A stretch of DNA of 64,000 nt from Rubricella aquisinus (GCF_014199445.1 NZ_JACIJS010000003.1:1-64000); one strand, 5' to 3'; shown: positions 27,296-36,239, numbered from the stretch's first letter. Notes: generated from the letters alone by a model not told the origin. A program made the numbers and translations.

Positions 27296-27973
27296 ATGTC
27301 ATCACCGGAAATCATACCTGCTGAAGTGCTGCCCGTTGGGCTTGTCCATGGACTTGGCCGCGGGACAGGTTCCATGACCTTGCTGTCGATGCGCCTGCAA
27401 CGCGCTGGTTTTGCGGTGTTTTTGGCTGAATACCCGTCGCGGTCCGCCACATTGGATGAAGCGCGGGAGGTCGTGGCGCGGCAAGTGGACCGTGCCGTCG
27501 GCACCAGGGGGCGCTGCGCGCTGATCGGGCATTCGCTGGGCGGCGTGATCGCGGCGCAGTTGAAGGCGGGCAGTCATCAGGGCCGCATCGGGCGGTTGGT
27601 GCAGATGGGCTCCCCGAACCTTGGCTCGCCGCTGGCGGATGTGGCGCGGCAGGTGCCGGGCGTAGCGGATGTGTTTGGCCCTGTCCTCCACACCATCGCG
27701 GAGGCCGATATCGACCGTTTGCCCCTGTCCGAACAGGACCGGCTGGAAATCGGCTGCATTGCGGGCACTGGTGGCTGGCGTGCGGTGACGCAGGCTTACG
27801 GGCTGGAGGGGGAGAATGACGGTAAGGTCAGCGTCGAATCCGCGCTGGGCGTGCCCCATGGCGATGATATCCTCGTGGATGCCAGCCATTCGACCCTGAC
27901 CCTCAGCGCCGAAGTGGCCGAACAGGCCATCCATTTCCTGCGCCATGGCATATTCGACAAGAGCGCTGAATGA
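27296..27973 (+). CDS. Lipase/esterase-like alpha/beta hydrolase
   Basis: The 225-residue protein has VGLVHGLGRGTGSM (oxyanion region) and the nucleophile elbow ALIGHSLGGVIAAQL. A late His (DASHSTLTLS) completes a likely Ser-Asp-His triad. QMGSPNLGSPLADV is typical of PGAP1/lipase-like proteins. No signal peptide is visible, so it is probably cytosolic. It overlaps mobA by 4 nt and may simply share its transcript. Confidence 0.8.
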   Translation: MSSPEIIPAEVLPVGLVHGLGRGTGSMTLLSMRLQRAGFAVFLAEYPSRSATLDEAREVVARQVDRAVGTRGRCALIGHSLGGVIAAQLKAGSHQGRIGRLVQMGSPNLGSPLADVARQVPGVADVFGPVLHTIAEADIDRLPLSEQDRLEIGCIAGTGGWRAVTQAYGLEGENDGKVSVESALGVPHGDDILVDASHSTLTLSAEVAEQAIHFLRHGIFDKSAE

Positions 27974-28566
27974 CCCTACCCGCCGTGATCCTCGCCGGTG
28001 GCCGTGGCACCCGGATGGGCGGCGTGGACAAGGCGCTGTTGCCGCTGGGGGACGGGGTGGTGCTGGATCATCTGATGACCCGATTGCGCCCGCAGGTCGG
28101 GCGGATCGCGATCAACGCAAACGGGGATGCCGCGCGGTTTGACAGGTTTGACCTGCCGGTGCTGCCGGATGATCTGGAGGATGCTGGTCCCCTTGCCGGG
28201 GTCTGTGCCGCGATGCGCTGGGCCGCCGGGGCGGGGGCCGATTACGTCGTGACGGTGGCGGGCGACACGCCGTTTATCCCCACGCATATGGTCACCGCCC
28301 TGCGGCTGGGCCGGGAAAGCACGGATGCACCCATCGCGATTTGTGAGGCGTTCAGCAGCACGGGGCGGCGCCTCCATCCCACATGCGCGCTCTGGTCCAC
28401 GGCACTTGCGGATCAACTGGCGGACGCATTGGCGCAAGGCACCCGGAAACTGGGCCTCTGGGCGGAGGAGGCGGGCGCGCTGCGCGTGGCCTTTCACCTT
28501 GATCCCGACCCGTTTTTTAACATCAACACCGAAGCGGACCTTTTGCGCGCGCGGGCCTTCCTGTGA
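27970..28566 (+). CDS. mobA: Molybdenum cofactor guanylyltransferase
   Basis: The 198-residue protein begins PAVILAGGRGTRMGGVDKALL, the nucleotide-binding motif of MobA, and has DDLEDAGPLAGV and a VAGDTPFIP block. It attaches GMP to molybdopterin to form the bis-MGD cofactor of DMSO-reductase-type enzymes. No molybdoenzyme is encoded in the window. It overlaps both neighbours by 4 nt. Confidence 0.92.
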   Translation: MTLPAVILAGGRGTRMGGVDKALLPLGDGVVLDHLMTRLRPQVGRIAINANGDAARFDRFDLPVLPDDLEDAGPLAGVCAAMRWAAGAGADYVVTVAGDTPFIPTHMVTALRLGRESTDAPIAICEAFSSTGRRLHPTCALWSTALADQLADALAQGTRKLGLWAEEAGALRVAFHLDPDPFFNINTEADLLRARAFL

Positions 28567-29753
28567 CGCGGCCCGCCGTCCTGTCCTCCGAAGGATTGCG
28601 CACCGGCGCGATGTACGCGCTGATTTTCGCAGCACTTGGCGCGCATCTGCCGTTCTGGCCCCTATGGCTTGAGGATTGGGGCCTGACCGCGACGGAGATC
28701 GGCTCGTTCACCGCCGCAGGCGTGGTGGTGCGCATTCTGGCGGGCATCGCTATTCCCGCGCTCGCGGACAGGCTGGATGCCCGGCGGATGGTGATGGCGG
28801 GCGTCGCGGCACTGGGCGCTGTCGTCTTTACGGCGCATCTGTGGATCGACGACAAGGCGATCCTGTTTCTGGCGACACTGGCGACTGGGCTGGTGTATCC
28901 CGGCATGATCCCGCTGAGCGACGCGCTTGGCTCTGCTGCCGCGCGGGAGTACCGCTTTGCCTATGCGCAGGCGCGCGCCTTTGGCTCTTTGGCGTTTCTG
29001 ATCGCGAATATCGCGGTGGGCTGGCTGATCGGGCAATATGGTGTCGGCGTCGCCCTGTGGTGGATCGTGATCTGCCTTGCCCTGTCGGTATGGATGTCGA
29101 TGATCCATCCCGGCGGCGGGCAGGGGGCGGAGCTGTCCCGCCCGCGCCTCACGGATATCGGAAAGCTTGCCACGGCCCCGGTGTTTGTCCTGTTTCTTTG
29201 TGCCATCGGTTTTGCCCAAGGCTCCCATGCGGTGTTTTATGCGTTCGGATCGGTGCATTGGGCGGGGCTTGGCCTCAATGAGGGGGAGATCGGGGCGCTT
29301 TGGGCCTTCTCCGTCGCGGTGGAAGTGGTGTTGATGTTCACCGTGGGCGCGGCCATCGTCGCACGGATCGGCGCGGTGCCTGCGATTGCGTTTTCGGGCG
29401 CGGTGGGTGTGCTGCGCTGGACATGGATGATGTTTGATCCCACGGGGGCGGAATTGTGGTTCCTGCAATTCCTGCATTCCGGCACCTTTGCCATTGGGCA
29501 TCTCGGTGCGATTGCCTTTGTCGCGGCTGCGGTGGAGGAGCGGCTTTCCGCCTCTGCCCAAGGGCTGTTTGGCGCGGCGTTTGGTGGATTGCTGTCGGCG
29601 GTGGCCATGGGGCTGGCGTCAGTGTTCTACGCATCCCATGGCGGGGCGACATATGGGATTGCGGCGGTGATGTCCGGGCTTGGGCTGATCTTCGCGCTGA
29701 TGCTGCATCACCGCTGGCAGGGCGGTTTGATCGCTACTCGAAAGAGCCGGTAA
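28563..29753 (+). CDS. MFS transporter, HcaT-like
   Basis: The 396-residue protein has about 12 membrane segments and the start YALIFAALGAHLPFWPLWLEDWGLTATEIG, typical of the 3-phenylpropionate permease-like MFS group. It starts with GTG in a GTGA overlap with mobA. The substrate is unknown. Its 3' end overlaps the convergent unknown gene by 20 nt. Confidence 0.85.
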   Translation: MTRPAVLSSEGLRTGAMYALIFAALGAHLPFWPLWLEDWGLTATEIGSFTAAGVVVRILAGIAIPALADRLDARRMVMAGVAALGAVVFTAHLWIDDKAILFLATLATGLVYPGMIPLSDALGSAAAREYRFAYAQARAFGSLAFLIANIAVGWLIGQYGVGVALWWIVICLALSVWMSMIHPGGGQGAELSRPRLTDIGKLATAPVFVLFLCAIGFAQGSHAVFYAFGSVHWAGLGLNEGEIGALWAFSVAVEVVLMFTVGAAIVARIGAVPAIAFSGAVGVLRWTWMMFDPTGAELWFLQFLHSGTFAIGHLGAIAFVAAAVEERLSASAQGLFGAAFGGLLSAVAMGLASVFYASHGGATYGIAAVMSGLGLIFALMLHHRWQGGLIATRKSR

Positions 29754-30729
29754 CCGATCCCAACAGCATGAAACAGCGCCCGGTGCGCGAGTCTGCGAGC
29801 CGGTCAAGCATCGCATCCACACCCTCCGCCGCGACCAGTTTCAGCACGGTGTCAAAGCGGCGCATGAAATGCAACGCAGCGTCCCGCATCACCGGATCAG
29901 AGCGCATCCGCGCCTTGGTCAGCGTGATCGCGGATGTGTCGTCAATCCCCGCAAGCCCGGCCAGCGTCGCGCCGCGCTCCCCTTCCGCGAAACGGCGCCA
30001 AAGGGCGGCGTCGGTCCTGAGCGGGTCAAGGTCATCCACATAAATGCCGTCTTGCGACAGGAGGTTCAGCACGTCCTCTGAGGCGCGCAGCAACTCCGCG
30101 ATCTGATGGTCCCGGCCTGCCCGGCGCAGCGCACGGAACCCGGCCTGATCGCGCTCATCATTCGGGAAATTCAGCGCTGTAAGCAGAATATCCCAGTCGC
30201 GCGGCTCCTCCGGGGCGGTTGGCGCGGCCCCGACCAGCGGCAGATTGCGTTGCGCGCTATCCTCCGACAGGACCGGCGTCGCGGGCCGCATCCGGGGGCG
30301 TTCGGGTCGCGTGCTGGCGACCTTTTCGGTGGTCTCCGCCACGCGGGACAGGATGGTGCGATCTTCTTGCCGCCCTTCGAGCAGTTTGTAGAGCGCGCGA
30401 TCGGTTATCTTTTGCCGCTCGCTCAGGGTCCGCAGGGTTTCTGCGAGTTCTGCGGTCCCGCCCTGCTGGACCGGGGCTGCGCGCAGCCGGTCAGAGAGTT
30501 CCTTGAGGGCGGCGGCATTGCCGCGCATTTCCTCTACAAAAAACACCGCCATGAAAATCATGAACAATGGCAGCACAAGCGCCAGCGTCAGCACCGTCAG
30601 TTCCAATGGCCCCGCAGGCCCGATGGCGATCATCGCGGCGCCCAGAATACCGATAAGCACCGACCACACCACTGCCGCGACGGTGGCGATCCGGCGGATC
30701 GGGCGCTCTTGTCGCTGGCTGTCGGGCAT
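29734..30729 (-). CDS. Membrane-anchored protein of unknown function
   Basis: The 331-residue protein has two N-terminal membrane helices (about residues 12-35 and 40-66) and a long charged helix likely to form a coiled coil (NAAALKELSDRLRAA to LETLRTLSERQKITD). After a Pro-rich linker comes a globular C-terminal domain of about 150 residues (RDWDILLTALNFPND to CFMLLGSVTG). I do not recognise a named family. It lies 24 nt downstream of greA in the same direction. Confidence 0.7.
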   Translation of the reverse strand: MPDSQRQERPIRRIATVAAVVWSVLIGILGAAMIAIGPAGPLELTVLTLALVLPLFMIFMAVFFVEEMRGNAAALKELSDRLRAAPVQQGGTAELAETLRTLSERQKITDRALYKLLEGRQEDRTILSRVAETTEKVASTRPERPRMRPATPVLSEDSAQRNLPLVGAAPTAPEEPRDWDILLTALNFPNDERDQAGFRALRRAGRDHQIAELLRASEDVLNLLSQDGIYVDDLDPLRTDAALWRRFAEGERGATLAGLAGIDDTSAITLTKARMRSDPVMRDAALHFMRRFDTVLKLVAAEGVDAMLDRLADSRTGRCFMLLGSVTGSFE

Positions 30730-30753
30730 GGGCGTGCCTATCGGTGAGGGTGG

Positions 30754-31224
30754 TCAGACGTATTTGATTGTCAGCACTTCATAGCTGCGCACGCCACCGG
30801 GGGTGTTGACCTCAACACTGTCGCCCTCTTCCTTGCCAATCAGGGCGCGGGCGATGGGCGATTTCATGTTGAGCTTGCCTGCCTCGATATCGGCTTCATG
30901 CTCGCCAACGATCTGGTAGGTTTTCTCCTCATCGGTGTCTTCGTCCACGATCGTTACCGTCGCCCCGAATTTGATCGAGCCGGACAGGTTCGCCACCTTG
31001 ATGACTTCCGCGCGGCCAATCACCGATTCCAGTTCGTTGATCCGGCCTTCGATAAAGGACTGCTTTTCGCGCGCGGCGTGGTATTCGGCATTCTCCGACA
31101 GGTCGCCATGCTCGCGCGCCTCCGCGATTGCGGTGATCACGGCGGGCCGTTCGACCATTTTGAGATTGCGCAGCTCGGCATCGAGCTTGTTGAAGCCTGC
31201 TTCCGTCATCGGCATCTTTTCCAT
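30754..31224 (-). CDS. greA: Transcription elongation factor GreA
   Basis: The 156-residue protein has the N-terminal coiled coil ([17 protein letters not shown], then [20 protein letters not shown] with the acidic tip) and the C-terminal domain ([15 protein letters not shown]). It stimulates RNA cleavage in backtracked RNA polymerase. Length is normal. Confidence 0.97.
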   Translation of the reverse strand: MEKMPMTEAGFNKLDAELRNLKMVERPAVITAIAEAREHGDLSENAEYHAAREKQSFIEGRINELESVIGRAEVIKVANLSGSIKFGATVTIVDEDTDEEKTYQIVGEHEADIEAGKLNMKSPIARALIGKEEGDSVEVNTPGGVRSYEVLTIKYV

Positions 31225-31643
31225 GTCGCGCCTTTCTGTCGTCTCTTTGCGCCACGTGGGGCGGTGGTCCTATAATATGATAAGCCGCGCTGGACCGCGC
31301 GGCTTGTTGTGAGTGAAGGTATGAGCCTGCGCGCGTGTGTGCAAGGGGGCTTGAGCGGCTCAACGCGTCTGCGGTGGGCCTAGGCGGTCGGTTTTTGGGA
31401 ACCATGAAAATAATGAGCGGGAGTTTGTCAAAGCCCCGGGGAATGGGACTGTGCCGCGCGGCGCGATTCGACCCAAGCAAGCAGGCGTCAGGTACCCGCA
31501 TTCCGTTGCCGGATTGTCCCTGTCCACCGCCAGAAACGGAGGTTCGAGGCGTGAAACACCCGGTCGCGGCAATAACAGCAACGTCAGTTGCGCCCTGCAG
31601 GTCAGCAAGGCATTGTTCTGGCAAGCGACACTTTGGGAATCTT
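31225..31643. other. 419-nt gap with hairpin and TATAAT box
   Basis: No gene is supported. On the plus strand TTGCGC (31247) and TATAAT (31271-31276) are 18 nt apart, and a 9-bp hairpin AAGCCGCGC/GCGCGGCTT (31282-31305) begins just after the -10 box. If this promoter is used, the protease gene would have a leader of about 360 nt. The promoter of greA must also be here. The rest shows nothing I can name. Confidence 0.4.
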
Positions 31644-32456
31644 ATGCTGCGTTTGGTCCTCATCCTTATGATGTTTGCTCTGCCTGCCACAGCACAGGAC
31701 GGGCGACGTATGCTCACGACCGAGGAGGCCGAGCGTTGGACCGGGGTGGGCCGGATCAATATCGAAGGCTCCGGCTTTTGCACCGGGGCGCTGATTGCCG
31801 AAGATCTGGTGCTGACAGCGGCGCATTGCGTGTTCCACCCCCGCTCCCGCCGGATGGTGGACCCGGATCGCATCCATTTCCTTGCCGGGTGGCGGCTGGG
31901 GGAGGTCGCGGCCCACCGAAAGGTGCGCTCCATCATGGTGCATCGCGACTATGATTTCGACAGCGGAGAGGCGTTTGACCGCGTGCAGCGCGACATCGCC
32001 GTGCTGGAATTGGAAGAGCCGATCCCGGTCAATATCGCGCGCCCCTTCGCCCGCGAGGGTCGACCCAAGATCGGGCAGCCCCTTGCGGTGGTGTCTTACG
32101 CCCGCGACCGGTCGGAGGCCCCGTCGATCGAGGCTCCCTGCGCGACGCTCACGGTGCGCGACAATGCGGTCATCATGTCCTGCGAGGCGGAGTTTGGCGC
32201 GTCAGGCTCCCCGGTATTCACCTATAACCGGGGCGAGCCCAAGATCGTTTCGGTCGTCTCGGCAAAGGCCGTGCAGAACGGGCAGCGGATCAGCCTTGGC
32301 ATGACGCTTGATGACGGGCAATTGCAGCAGGTGATCACGGATATCACGCGCGGCAACGCGTTCTTTGAAATCCGCGCACCGGGGGCTGGCACGATCAATG
32401 AGCAGCTTGGCCGTGGCACGGGCGGCTCTGGTCTGTTCCGCTCTGTCGGGAACTGA
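31644..32456 (+). CDS. Secreted trypsin-like serine protease
   Basis: The 270-residue protein has a signal peptide (MLRLVLILMMFALPATAQ) and an S1 peptidase domain: His61 in LTAAHC, Asp117 in RDIAVLEL, and Ser187 in FGASGSPVF. Cys46/Cys62 and Cys166/Cys180 can form disulfides. The usual GDSGSP motif is GASGSP here, as in V8-like or bacterial glutamyl-endopeptidase-type proteins. It is expected in the periplasm. The frame is open 309 nt further upstream, but the signal peptide fixes the start. Confidence 0.88.
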   Translation: MLRLVLILMMFALPATAQDGRRMLTTEEAERWTGVGRINIEGSGFCTGALIAEDLVLTAAHCVFHPRSRRMVDPDRIHFLAGWRLGEVAAHRKVRSIMVHRDYDFDSGEAFDRVQRDIAVLELEEPIPVNIARPFAREGRPKIGQPLAVVSYARDRSEAPSIEAPCATLTVRDNAVIMSCEAEFGASGSPVFTYNRGEPKIVSVVSAKAVQNGQRISLGMTLDDGQLQQVITDITRGNAFFEIRAPGAGTINEQLGRGTGGSGLFRSVGN

Positions 32457-32469
32457 GCGCGACGGACCC

Positions 32470-32498
32470 CTTGAAGGCGAAAAATCCGGTTCCTACAT
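32470..32498 (+). promoter_or_regulatory. Candidate heat-shock (RpoH) promoter
   Basis: CTTGAA (32470-32475) and CCTACAT (32492-32498) are separated by 16 nt, close to the sigma-32 pattern. Transcription would start near 32505, about 90 nt before the small heat-shock gene. The neighbouring RNA thermometer supports it. Confidence 0.6.
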
Positions 32499-32559
32499 CA
32501 TGCGCATCGGGTGCCGATGATCGGGCTCGATATCAATCGCGACCCGTCCACGGATGGAG

Positions 32560-32598
32560 GGTTGCAGCAACCAGTATCGCTCAATGGAGGATGCAATG
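32560..32598 (+). promoter_or_regulatory. ROSE-like RNA thermometer
   Basis: The RNA GUAUCGCU (32574-32581) can pair with AGGAUGC (32588-32594) around the loop CAAUGG, with G32579 bulged. This hides the GGAGG ribosome-binding site. UCGCU fits the UYGCU element opposite AGGA that defines ROSE thermometers. A small hairpin GGUUG/CAACC (32560-32572) precedes it. The pairing was worked out by eye. Confidence 0.6.
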
Positions 32599-33048
32599 CG
32601 CACCTATGACTTTTCGCCCCTGTACCGTTCCACCGTCGGTTTCGACCGTCTCGTTCAGCTGATGGATAGTGTCAGCAATGGTGATGCCGGGCAGTCGGGC
32701 TATCCCCCGTATAATATCGAGAAAACGGATGAGGATGCCTACCGCATCACCATCGCCGTGGCCGGATTTGCGGAGGATGAACTGAGTATTGAGGCCCGCG
32801 ATGGCCAGCTTGTGATCTCTGCCCGCAAGGCGCAGGACGAAGGCGAGCGCACCTATCTGCATCGTGGCATCGCGACCCGCGCGTTTGAAAAGCGGTTCCA
32901 GCTTGCCGATCATGTCCGCGCAACCGGGGCCATGACGGAAAATGGCCTGTTGCATGTGGATCTCGTCCGCGAGGTGCCGGAGGCACTGAAACCCCGGCAG
33001 ATCGCGATCACCTCATCCAAATCAGAGCCGAAAACCATCGAAGCCTGA
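32596..33048 (+). CDS. Small heat-shock protein (Hsp20/IbpA type)
   Basis: The 150-residue protein begins MRTYDFSPLYRSTVGFDRLVQLMD, typical of class A alphaproteobacterial small heat-shock proteins. It has an alpha-crystallin domain (YPPYNIEKTDEDAYRITIAV to GLLHVDLVREVPE). It is an ATP-independent holdase for unfolding proteins. The start is set by GGAGG 5 nt upstream. Promoter and thermometer-like leader suggest double heat control. Confidence 0.95.
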   Translation: MRTYDFSPLYRSTVGFDRLVQLMDSVSNGDAGQSGYPPYNIEKTDEDAYRITIAVAGFAEDELSIEARDGQLVISARKAQDEGERTYLHRGIATRAFEKRFQLADHVRATGAMTENGLLHVDLVREVPEALKPRQIAITSSKSEPKTIEA

Positions 33049-33070
33049 TCTACCCGTCCCTCATGACGCC

Positions 33071-33107
33071 ACGCCCCGGAGCATCGCTCCGGGGCGTTTT
33101 CGTTTTC
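33071..33107 (+). terminator. Terminator of the small heat-shock gene
   Basis: ACGCCCCGGAGC and GCTCCGGGGCGT pair around ATC, followed by TTTCGTTTT. Confidence 0.93.
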
Positions 33108-33131
33108 GGGCTGCCGGGGTAGGCTGCGCAT

Positions 33132-34007
33132 ATGAGCAATCCACTCCCCGCCCTTTCCCGCAATGGCACGCTGATGACCCCTGAAGGCGGCCCGCCCGGC
33201 GCGTGGTGGTCGCTGACAAAGCCGGTTCTGGCTGTGGCGATGCTCAAATTGGCGGAGCAGGGGCGCATTGACCTTGATGCCTCCTATGAGGCGCATCCGT
33301 TCACGTTCCTCCAGCTACTCGCCAATACCAGCGGCGTGCCAAACTATACCGATTTGCCCGCCTACCGCGCCGATGTCGCCGCTGGCGTTGCGCCATGGAC
33401 GGATGCGGACCTGCTGACTGAGACGGGACTGACCCCGCGCTTTCCCCCCGGCACTGCGTGGGCCTATTCCAACACGGGCTTCATGCTGATCCGCCAGACG
33501 ATAGAGCGCATCATGGATCGGCGGATTGATGAGGCGATTGCTTCGCTGCTCTTTGCTCCGATGGGGATCGCTGACACACGGATTGCCCATGCGCCGGAGG
33601 ACATGGCCGCCTGCGCTTGGGCCGGGGATCGCGCTTATCATCCCGGCTGGGTCTATCACCGGATGGCGGTCGGTCCGGCCTCCGATGCGGTTCGGTTTCT
33701 CGATTCGGTGTTTCAGGGCGGGTTTCTCAGCGCCGCGGGGCGTGCGCGCCTCACGCAAAGGACCGAATTAGGGCCGGGGCCAAAGGGGCGGCCATGGCGG
33801 ACAGCGGCCTATGGGCTTGGCCTGATGGCAGGGGAGATGCAAGCGGGGCGGGCCTTTGGACATTCGGGGGTTGGCCCATATTCCGTATCTGCCGCATATC
33901 ATTTTCCAGATAGACCGGATCGCCCAACGGCCTGCGCCTTTGGCCCCGGTGCGGATGAAACGGAGGTCGAGTGGCAGGTGGTGCGCGCGGCGTATTCACC
34001 AGATTAG
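33132..34007 (+). CDS. Beta-lactamase-fold serine hydrolase
   Basis: The 291-residue protein has the class C/esterase motifs SLTK (Ser27, Lys30), YSN (Tyr112-Asn114) and HSG in the KTG position. It lacks a signal peptide and is short for the family (often about 380), with an unusually early active-site serine. It is probably a cytosolic esterase or peptidase rather than a resistance enzyme. Confidence 0.82.
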   Translation: MSNPLPALSRNGTLMTPEGGPPGAWWSLTKPVLAVAMLKLAEQGRIDLDASYEAHPFTFLQLLANTSGVPNYTDLPAYRADVAAGVAPWTDADLLTETGLTPRFPPGTAWAYSNTGFMLIRQTIERIMDRRIDEAIASLLFAPMGIADTRIAHAPEDMAACAWAGDRAYHPGWVYHRMAVGPASDAVRFLDSVFQGGFLSAAGRARLTQRTELGPGPKGRPWRTAAYGLGLMAGEMQAGRAFGHSGVGPYSVSAAYHFPDRPDRPTACAFGPGADETEVEWQVVRAAYSPD

Positions 34008-34072
34008 TTGCGTAAATTCAGTAAGCTAGGGTAGGGCGCGCCGGGATCCCCTTCCCTTACGTCAGAATAAAC

Positions 34073-34124
34073 TGAACGTAGGTTCATTTTCCCTTTGACG
34101 AGACTCACTCTATGTGCCTAACTT
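34073..34124 (+). promoter_or_regulatory. Promoter with inverted repeat before the ligase-transporter unit
   Basis: TTGACG (34095-34100) and TAACTT (34119-34124) are 18 nt apart. Eight nt upstream of the -35 box lies TGAAC-GTAG-GTTCA (34073-34086), a perfect short palindrome of the type bound by TetR/FadR-like regulators. No regulator gene is adjacent. Confidence 0.45.
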
Positions 34125-34206
34125 CATGTCGTGACGGGGCGCCTGCGTGACACAAAACATCGCCGACAATGAGCGATGGGCATCAGGCACCGCTAGGGAG
34201 AGAATA

Positions 34207-36177
34207 ATGACCGATGTAGATGTACCCGCCGGGCGGGACAGCTTTCCGCGACTCATGGCCTATAATGCCGACCGGATCGGCGATCAGCCCGCGTTCCGCG
34301 TCAAGGAATACGGCATCTGGCAAAGCTGGACATGGGCCGAAGCCCATAAGGAGATGCGCCACCTCGCCCTTGGCATGATGGACCTTGGCCTTCAGCCCGG
34401 TGAACATGTGGCGATCATCGGCAACAACCGGCCCGAGCTTTATATCGCGATGTATGCGGTGTCCGCCGCCGGTGGCGTGCCGGTGCCGATCTATCAGGAC
34501 AGCGTCGCCGAAGAGATGGCCTATGTGCTTGATCACTGCTCCGCGCGCTTTGCGATCTGTCAGGATCAGGAACAGGTCGATAAGGTACTCGACGTCAAGG
34601 AGCGCCTGCCGAACCTGACCGAGATTTTCTATGGCGACCCGCGCGGCCTGCGCAAATACGACCATACGCACCTTCATGACCTCAAGATCGTGATCGAACG
34701 GGGGGAGGAAATGGAGGGCGGCAATGGGGCCGATCTGGATGCACGGATCGCCGCGCGCGGCCTCGATGAGACTTGCGTGATGCTCTACACCTCCGGCACG
34801 ACGGGGCGGCCCAAGGGTGTGGTGCTGTCCAACCGCAACATCATCTCCACCGCGAAAAACTCCAGCGAATTCGACAGCTTGCGCGAGTCGGACAACGTTC
34901 TGGCCTATCTTCCGATGGCATGGGTGGGCGATTTCATCTTTTCCATGGGGCAGGCGGCATGGAGCGGATTTTGCGTCAACTGCCCCGAAAGCCCCGACAC
35001 GATGCAGATGAACCTGCGCGAAATCGGGCCGACCTATTTCTTCGCCCCGCCCCGGTTTTTCGAAGGTTTGCTCACCAATGTGATGATCCGAATGGAGGAT
35101 GCGGGCAAATTCAAGCAATGGCTGTTCCATCACTTCATGGCACATGCAAAGCGGGTTGGCCCTGCGATGCTGGATGGGGAGAGTGTGTCCGGTGGGGATA
35201 AGCTGAAATACGCGCTGGGCAATCTTCTGGTGTACGGCCCGCTGAAAAACACGCTCGGCATGAGCCGGGTGCGCGTGGGCTATACCGCAGGGGAGGCAAT
35301 CGGGCCGGAGATTTTTGATTTCTACCGCTCGCTCGGGATCAACCTCAAACAGCTTTACGGGCAGACCGAAGCGTCGGTGTTCATCACCCAGCAGCCCGAT
35401 GGGCAGGTCCGCGCCGATACGGTGGGCGTCGCGTCCCCCGGTGTTGAGTTGAAAATCGCGGAGAGCGGGGAGGTCTATTACCGCTCCTCCGGCACATTCG
35501 TGGAATACTACAAAAACCCCGAAAGCACCGCCGACACGAAAGACCCCGAAGGCTGGGTCGCCACGGGCGATGCAGGCTTTATCGAGCCGGACACGGGCCA
35601 TTTGCGCATCATCGACCGTGCCAAGGACGTGGGCAAAATGGCCGATGGCAGCCTGTTTGCCCCGAAATATGTCGAGAACAAGCTCAAATTCTTCCCCAAT
35701 ATTCTGGAGGCCGTCGTGTTCGGCAATGGCCGGGATCGCTGCACGGCGTTCCTGAACATCGACCTCACCGCCGTAGGCAACTGGGCAGAGCGGAACAACA
35801 TCGCCTATGCCTCCTATCAGGAATTGGCGCAGCACCCGCAGGTGCAATCCACGCTTCAGGCGCATGTGGAGGAAGTGAACAAATCCGTGGCCGAGGATCC
35901 GATGCTCGCCGGGTGCCAGATCCACCGTTTCCTCATCCTGCACAAGCAGCTGGACGCGGATGACGGCGAACTTACCCGCACGCAAAAGGTCCGCCGCCGG
36001 ATCATCGAGGAGCGGTATGGCGATCTGATCATCGCCCTCTATGACGGGTCAGAGAGCGTGTTCGCCAAGACCGAAGTGACCTATGAGGATGGCCGCAAAG
36101 GCTTTGTCTCCGCCACGCTCGAAATCCGCGACGCGGCGGTCGTGCCGGTGCAAACGCAGCAGGTGGCGGCGGAATGA
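34207..36177 (+). CDS. Long-chain-type acyl-CoA ligase (AMP-forming)
   Basis: The 656-residue ANL-family enzyme activates a carboxylic acid to its CoA ester through an acyl-AMP. Motifs are the P-loop VMLYTSGTTGRPKGVVLS, YGQTEASVF, and WVATGDAGFIEPDTGHLRIIDRAKDVGK. Length and the long middle insert fit the FadD15/bubblegum-like group. AGGGAGAG lies before the ATG at 34207. It heads a unit with a Liv-type transporter and probably activates the imported acid. Confidence 0.88.
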   Translation: MTDVDVPAGRDSFPRLMAYNADRIGDQPAFRVKEYGIWQSWTWAEAHKEMRHLALGMMDLGLQPGEHVAIIGNNRPELYIAMYAVSAAGGVPVPIYQDSVAEEMAYVLDHCSARFAICQDQEQVDKVLDVKERLPNLTEIFYGDPRGLRKYDHTHLHDLKIVIERGEEMEGGNGADLDARIAARGLDETCVMLYTSGTTGRPKGVVLSNRNIISTAKNSSEFDSLRESDNVLAYLPMAWVGDFIFSMGQAAWSGFCVNCPESPDTMQMNLREIGPTYFFAPPRFFEGLLTNVMIRMEDAGKFKQWLFHHFMAHAKRVGPAMLDGESVSGGDKLKYALGNLLVYGPLKNTLGMSRVRVGYTAGEAIGPEIFDFYRSLGINLKQLYGQTEASVFITQQPDGQVRADTVGVASPGVELKIAESGEVYYRSSGTFVEYYKNPESTADTKDPEGWVATGDAGFIEPDTGHLRIIDRAKDVGKMADGSLFAPKYVENKLKFFPNILEAVVFGNGRDRCTAFLNIDLTAVGNWAERNNIAYASYQELAQHPQVQSTLQAHVEEVNKSVAEDPMLAGCQIHRFLILHKQLDADDGELTRTQKVRRRIIEERYGDLIIALYDGSESVFAKTEVTYEDGRKGFVSATLEIRDAAVVPVQTQQVAAE

Positions 36178-36203
36178 TGTCTTGTTGGGACATCTTCGCA
36201 CTT

Positions 36204-36239
36204 GAGGTCGGGCCCGTGGCCCGGCCAGCGCCCGACCTC
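36204..36239 (+). repeat. Hairpin after the acyl-CoA ligase gene
   Basis: GAGGTCGGGC and GCCCGACCTC form a perfect 10-bp stem with a 16-nt loop. A smaller GATGTC/GACATC hairpin overlaps the stop (36176-36194). There is no T run, so it is more likely a transcript-stabilising or attenuating structure than a terminator. Confidence 0.55.

Noticed and set aside
31543-31556. GGTTCGAGGC resembling a tRNA T-loop
   Set aside because: The flanking bases do not form a T stem, and no acceptor or anticodon arms are found.
31335-31643. 103-codon in-frame N-terminal extension of the protease
   Set aside because: A strong signal peptide begins at 31644; the extension is Pro/Cys/Arg-rich and has no domain.
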